From: Microbispora rosea subsp. aerata
Lineage (GTDB): Bacteria; Actinomycetota; Actinomycetes; Streptosporangiales; Streptosporangiaceae
DNA: 64,000 nucleotides
Assembly (NCBI RefSeq): GCF_014647835.1
Contig: NZ_BMPY01000002.1
Span: 1 to 64,000, forward strand
Reading direction: 5' to 3'
In this document: in pieces, positions 61,897 through 64,000 of the stretch
Layout: each line of letters starts with the position of its first letter
Numbering within the stretch: position 1 is the stretch's first letter
Notes under the pieces: generated by a model
The model's input: only the letters and a program-made list of their open reading frames with translations
Databases searched by the model: none
What the model was told of the DNA's origin: nothing
Position numbers and translations under genes: made by a program

Positions 61897-63134
61897 GGAA
61901 CCTCCGCCGTGATCAGTGTCGGCCCGCCCGCCGGCGACCGCACCGACAGCTCGCCGTCGACGGCCCGCAGCCGGTCGGCCAAGCCGGACAGGCCATGTCC
62001 CTTGGCGACGTGAGCGCCGCCGACCCCATCATCCCCGATGGTGAGGATGAGCGTGTCGCCGATCCTCGTCAGTCCGACCGTGCAGGACGTCGCCCTGCTG
62101 TGCTTGGCCACGTTGGTGAGCGCCTCGGCGGTCACGAAGTAAATGGTGTTCTCGATGAGCGCGGGATACCGCTCGGCCGTCTGGACGTCCAGCTCGACGG
62201 GCACCGTGCAGCGGCCGGCCAGGGCGGCGAGCGCCGGGGCGAGGCCGCGATCGGCCAGGATGGGCGGGGCGATGCCGCGCGACAGCGCCCGCAGCTCGTC
62301 CAGGGTCTCGCGGGTCGCGCTGATGGCCTTGCCGATCGTCTCGTGCGCGGCGTCGGCGTCCCTGCGCAGCTCCCGCTGGGCCCGCGACAGCTCCATGGCC
62401 AGGTGGACCAGCCGCTGCTGGGGTCCGTCGTGGATGTCGCGCTCCAGGCGGCGCAGCGCGTCCGCCTCGGCGTGGGCGGCGGCGTGGCGGCCCTCGGTGA
62501 GGTTGTCGATGCGCTCCTGCAGCTCGGCCACGCCGGTCAGCAGCGCCCGCGCCAGCGACGCCTTGACCAGCGCGCAGAAGCGGATGACGGGATAGAGCGT
62601 GAGAGCGAAGACCACGCCCGTGATGAGATAGAAGACGGTGTCCACCAGGTAGCCCCGGCCGAACCCGAGCAGCTCCGGGAGCTGGTGGTTGTCCGGGATG
62701 TTCGACAAGATCCAGCCGTGCAGCGGGTAGGTGAGCCCGAAGATCGCGACGGCCCACCAGGTGACGGTCACGCAGAACGCCACGACCGCGACCGGGAAGT
62801 TCAGCAGCGCGTGCAGCGCGTCGAGCCAGGGCTGGCCACCGGCGAGCGGGGTGACGGTCTTGCGGAGCACGCCCGCCCCGGGCGGCGACGTGGGATAACG
62901 CGGCCGGGGCACGTCCCGGCCCAGCACGGCGCGGATGCGGAGCCGTTCGATGTCGCCCATCGCCCTGGCGATGAGGAGAGTGACGGCGAGCACGGGCACG
63001 CCCAGCCAGACCACCAGCAGACCGGCGCCGGCCGATAAACCGGCCACCACGAGGCAGAACGTTATCGTCGCGAGGGGAAACCCGACGAGGATATAGACGG
63101 TGTCACCGCCGAGGCGGGAGAGAAGTCGACGCAT
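61887..63134 (-). CDS. Sensor histidine kinase (HisKA_3, NarL partner)
   Basis: The 415-residue kinase has four or more membrane segments in an N-terminal sensor domain (about 10-185), a HisKA_3 dimerisation helix with His235 in LERDIHDGPQQRLVHLAMEL, and an ATPase domain with AEALTNVAKHSRA and IGDDGVGGAHVAKGHGLSGLADRL. This is the usual partner of NarL-type regulators, and the regulator gene overlaps its end. The membrane-rich sensor suggests detection of envelope conditions. Confidence 0.9.
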   Translation of the reverse strand: MRRLLSRLGGDTVYILVGFPLATITFCLVVAGLSAGAGLLVVWLGVPVLAVTLLIARAMGDIERLRIRAVLGRDVPRPRYPTSPPGAGVLRKTVTPLAGGQPWLDALHALLNFPVAVVAFCVTVTWWAVAIFGLTYPLHGWILSNIPDNHQLPELLGFGRGYLVDTVFYLITGVVFALTLYPVIRFCALVKASLARALLTGVAELQERIDNLTEGRHAAAHAEADALRRLERDIHDGPQQRLVHLAMELSRAQRELRRDADAAHETIGKAISATRETLDELRALSRGIAPPILADRGLAPALAALAGRCTVPVELDVQTAERYPALIENTIYFVTAEALTNVAKHSRATSCTVGLTRIGDTLILTIGDDGVGGAHVAKGHGLSGLADRLRAVDGELSVRSPAGGPTLITAEVPCA

Positions 63135-63204
63135 GCCTCAACGCTATTTAGCCGAGCTTTGATCATCGATCCGGCGGACGGCAGTCCCGAGGGTAGGGCT
63201 TTCC

Positions 63205-63420
63205 CTACCCCCGCGATACCTCGATGAGACTCTCCAGCAGCTCCGGCGGGGCGTCGCGCATGAGGTGTGCCCGCCGTCCAGCGCGTACGTCGTCCACGCG
63301 GGGTCCTCGCGCAGCCGCTCGTACGTCGGGGTGAAGGGGCCCAGCCCGCCGCGTACACGTAGATCCGGCGGCCGATACGCGCAGGGTCGCCGGTCAGCCG
63401 CAGCGGCCGAGCGCCGTCCA
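63205..63420 (-). pseudogene. Alpha/beta hydrolase remnant with frameshifts
   Basis: On the minus strand three frames together read like the end of an alpha/beta hydrolase: GDPARIGRRIYVYA, then FTPTYERLREDPAWTTYALDGGH with the likely catalytic His, then LMRDAPPELLESLIEVSRG and a stop. Each step changes frame, so the gene is dead unless these are sequencing errors. The 5' part is not recognisable. Confidence 0.55.
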
Positions 63421-63621
63421 GGTGAGCACCACCTGCCCGAGCGGCGCGTGATGATCGGGCAGGCGGGCGAGGAGCAGCCCCGCGGCGCTCGCCCCGCCGC
63501 CAGCCGCCGCATGGAACGGCGACGGCCCCTCACTAGAGAAGGTGCCCTCCCGGACCGATCGAATATCCGGCACTCCCCACGGGTGGATCTTGACCATCCG
63601 GCCGTCACGCGAGACGGCGGC

Positions 63622-63764
63622 GGCCACTGACCGGCGAAAGCGCCCTTCCGGGCCGAGCGGGCCTTCGGCATCCAAGGGGTAACTCTCGCTGCCTGGCAGC
63701 CGCGAGGAACGGCGACGGCCACTGACCGGCGGGGGCGTCACTTCGGACCGAGCGGGCCTTCGGC
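63622..63764. repeat. Two 48-bp direct repeats
   Basis: GGCCACTGACCGGCGAAAGC... GAGCGGGCCTTCGGC at 63622-63669 recurs with few changes at 63717-63764. The core GCGGCCACTGACCGGCG also occurs inverted at the stop codon of the TPP-enzyme gene near 48254-48270. No gene is supported in 63421-63838. Confidence 0.65.
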
Positions 63765-63838
63765 GCTCCCGAGGATCTCGGCTGTCCCGCCGCCGGCGGC
63801 CTGCCGTACGCGACGGCCGGACGGCGGCGGGCGGGGCG

Positions 63839-64000
63839 CTACTTCTTCTTGCGCTTCTCGCGGATCTTCATCGTCACCTCGATCGGAGAGCCGGCGAAGC
63901 CGAACTCCTCCCGGATGCGCCGCTCGATGAACCGGCGGTAGGTCTCCTCCAGGAAGGCCGTGGTGAACAGCACGAACTTCGGCGGCTCGGTGGACGCCTG
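63839..64000 (-). CDS. der: Ribosome biogenesis GTPase Der, C-terminal end (partial)
   Basis: The minus strand encodes the last 53 residues of a protein ending [19 protein letters not shown], then [23 protein letters not shown]. This is the KH-like C-terminal domain of Der/EngA, an essential double GTPase for assembly of the large ribosomal subunit. The GTPase domains lie outside the window. The lysine-rich tail is normal for the family. Confidence 0.88.
   Translation of the reverse strand, partial: QASTEPPKFVLFTTAFLEETYRRFIERRIREEFGFAGSPIEVTMKIREKRKKK

Overview
The window is GC-rich, densely coded DNA from a high-GC Gram-positive bacterium. Frequent GTG starts, ATGA/GTGA overlaps, F420-linked oxidoreductases, an ANTAR protein, a SigB/SigF-type stress module and an LprG-P55-like pair all point to an actinomycete. 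A member of the Streptosporangiales is my best guess, by inference from protein flavour rather than from any search.

Layout. 1-2354: the adaptation module of a type I (I-B-like) CRISPR system, cas4-cas1-cas2, followed by a leader with a perfect 14-bp hairpin and a six-repeat array. 2392-7060: remains of an actinobacterial integrative conjugative element (5'-truncated VirB4-like ATPase, intact TraG/VirD4-like coupling protein, DUF4913 protein, unknown proteins, one of them split by a frameshift). 7128-7996: an IS3 remnant fused to an IS630 transposase start. 8115-14276: a class I lanthipeptide (FxLD-type) operon on the minus strand, whose dehydratase gene has lost its 5' end at an IS3 element (14277-15600). 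15601-17163: an IS5-like fragment and an MFS gene with three frameshifts. From 17471 onward the DNA looks like chromosomal core.

Core region. It holds a heterodimeric ABC exporter (17471-21177), NDH-2 (21355-22653), and a stress-signalling cluster of anti-sigma kinase, SigB/F-type sigma factor, STAS antagonist, GAF-ANTAR protein and a PP2C-like protein with a degenerate metal site (22669-27474). Next come a glycosyltransferase, a repeat-bearing GH16-like lipoprotein, and the proline catabolic set PucR regulator / proline dehydrogenase / P5C dehydrogenase (30516-34233). Further on are a serine hydrolase with a small monooxygenase, an aconitase lacking one expected cluster cysteine, F420-type oxidoreductases, a secreted M4 metalloprotease with a strong terminator, a large LAL-type LuxR regulator, a TPP enzyme overlapping a metal-dependent cyclase, and the PTS-type dihydroxyacetone kinase genes dhaK-dhaL-dhaM with an IclR remnant inside. 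The right end has Smr, CBS, Xaa-Pro aminopeptidase, phosphopantetheinyl transferase, MarR, the lprG-P55-like operon, a two-component system, a decayed alpha/beta hydrolase and the 3' end of der.

Themes. The left 17 kb is a decaying accessory island in which several systems (conjugation, lantibiotic, IS elements, MFS) are broken. In the core, many intergenic gaps are filled with local GC-rich direct repeats, and two of these run into the stop codon of the adjacent gene. All family assignments come from motif recognition by eye.
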